From Chloroflexota bacterium (GTDB lineage Bacteria > Chloroflexota > Dehalococcoidia > JAUQQI01), in the NCBI GenBank assembly GCA_030549955.1, contig JAUQQI010000064.1, positions 1 to 8,633 on the forward strand: a stretch of 8,633 bases of DNA. Direction: 5' to 3'. The notes under the pieces are model-generated. The model had not been told where the DNA came from. It searched no databases and saw only the letters and a list, made by a program, of their open reading frames with translations. Below, piece after piece: positions 8,577 through 8,633 of this stretch. The first letter of the stretch is position 1, and the number at the start of each line of letters is the position of its first letter. The position numbers and the translations under genes are program-made.

Positions 8577-8633
8577 TTACTCTGCCAACTTTGGGTTTGC
8601 CGCCTGGGCCCGCCGTTCGGCGTCTTTTAGCTG
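8577..8633 (-). CDS. C-terminal end of an unrecognised protein, partial
   Basis: The minus strand entering from the right edge reads QLKDAERRAQAANPKLAE before a TAA at 8577-8579. The 18 residues are charged and Ala-rich, like a C-terminal helix of a soluble protein. The piece is too short to name a family. It could also be a chance open frame. A terminator-like hairpin follows, which slightly supports a real gene end. Confidence 0.4.
   Translation of the reverse strand, partial: QLKDAERRAQAANPKLAE

Overview
The window is GC-rich bacterial chromosome. DnaA, Obg and NadD homologues are all intact, and GTG/TTG starts are common (dnaA GTG; nadD and the ligase probably TTG). I cannot fix the taxon from sequence alone. 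The dnaA-obg-nadD order and the Lrp-like and acyl-CoA ligase neighbours would fit an uncultured GC-rich lineage such as Chloroflexota, but this is a weak inference.

Layout. (1) Positions 1-2390, minus strand: a two-gene set, an AMP-forming long-chain acyl-CoA synthetase followed by an atypical short-chain dehydrogenase/reductase cut by the window edge. (2) Positions 2391-2505: a compact divergent control region whose two promoters appear to share one palindromic -10 element. The rightward transcript encodes a stand-alone Lrp/AsnC ligand-binding domain. (3) Positions 2740-4706: dnaA with its promoter region, a strong 13-bp terminator hairpin, and an intergenic stretch with DnaA-box-like sites, a candidate oriC. 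(4) Positions 4707-6631: obg and nadD, translationally coupled by a TTGA overlap. (5) Positions 6628-7231, minus strand: the remains of a toxin-antitoxin pair of the TumE/DUF6516 type. Both genes are broken, and the toxin stop codon shares the CCTAGG palindrome with the nadD stop. (6) Positions 7359-8288, minus strand: a single-pass membrane protein with a DUF4352-like extracytoplasmic domain. Its gene contains a perfect 15-bp inverted repeat. (7) Positions 8289-8633: a 288-bp gap and the last 18 codons of an unrecognised minus-strand gene.

How the parts fit. The left part looks like fatty-acid activation and oxidoreduction under a shared control region with a small effector-binding protein. 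The centre is core replication initiation (DnaA), ribosome assembly/GTPase control (Obg) and NAD synthesis (NadD). The right part is accessory: a decayed toxin-antitoxin module and a cell-surface protein. The decayed module, read by joining frames on the minus strand, is the most notable finding. None of its lesions shows up as a clean gene, so it would be missed by ordinary gene calling.
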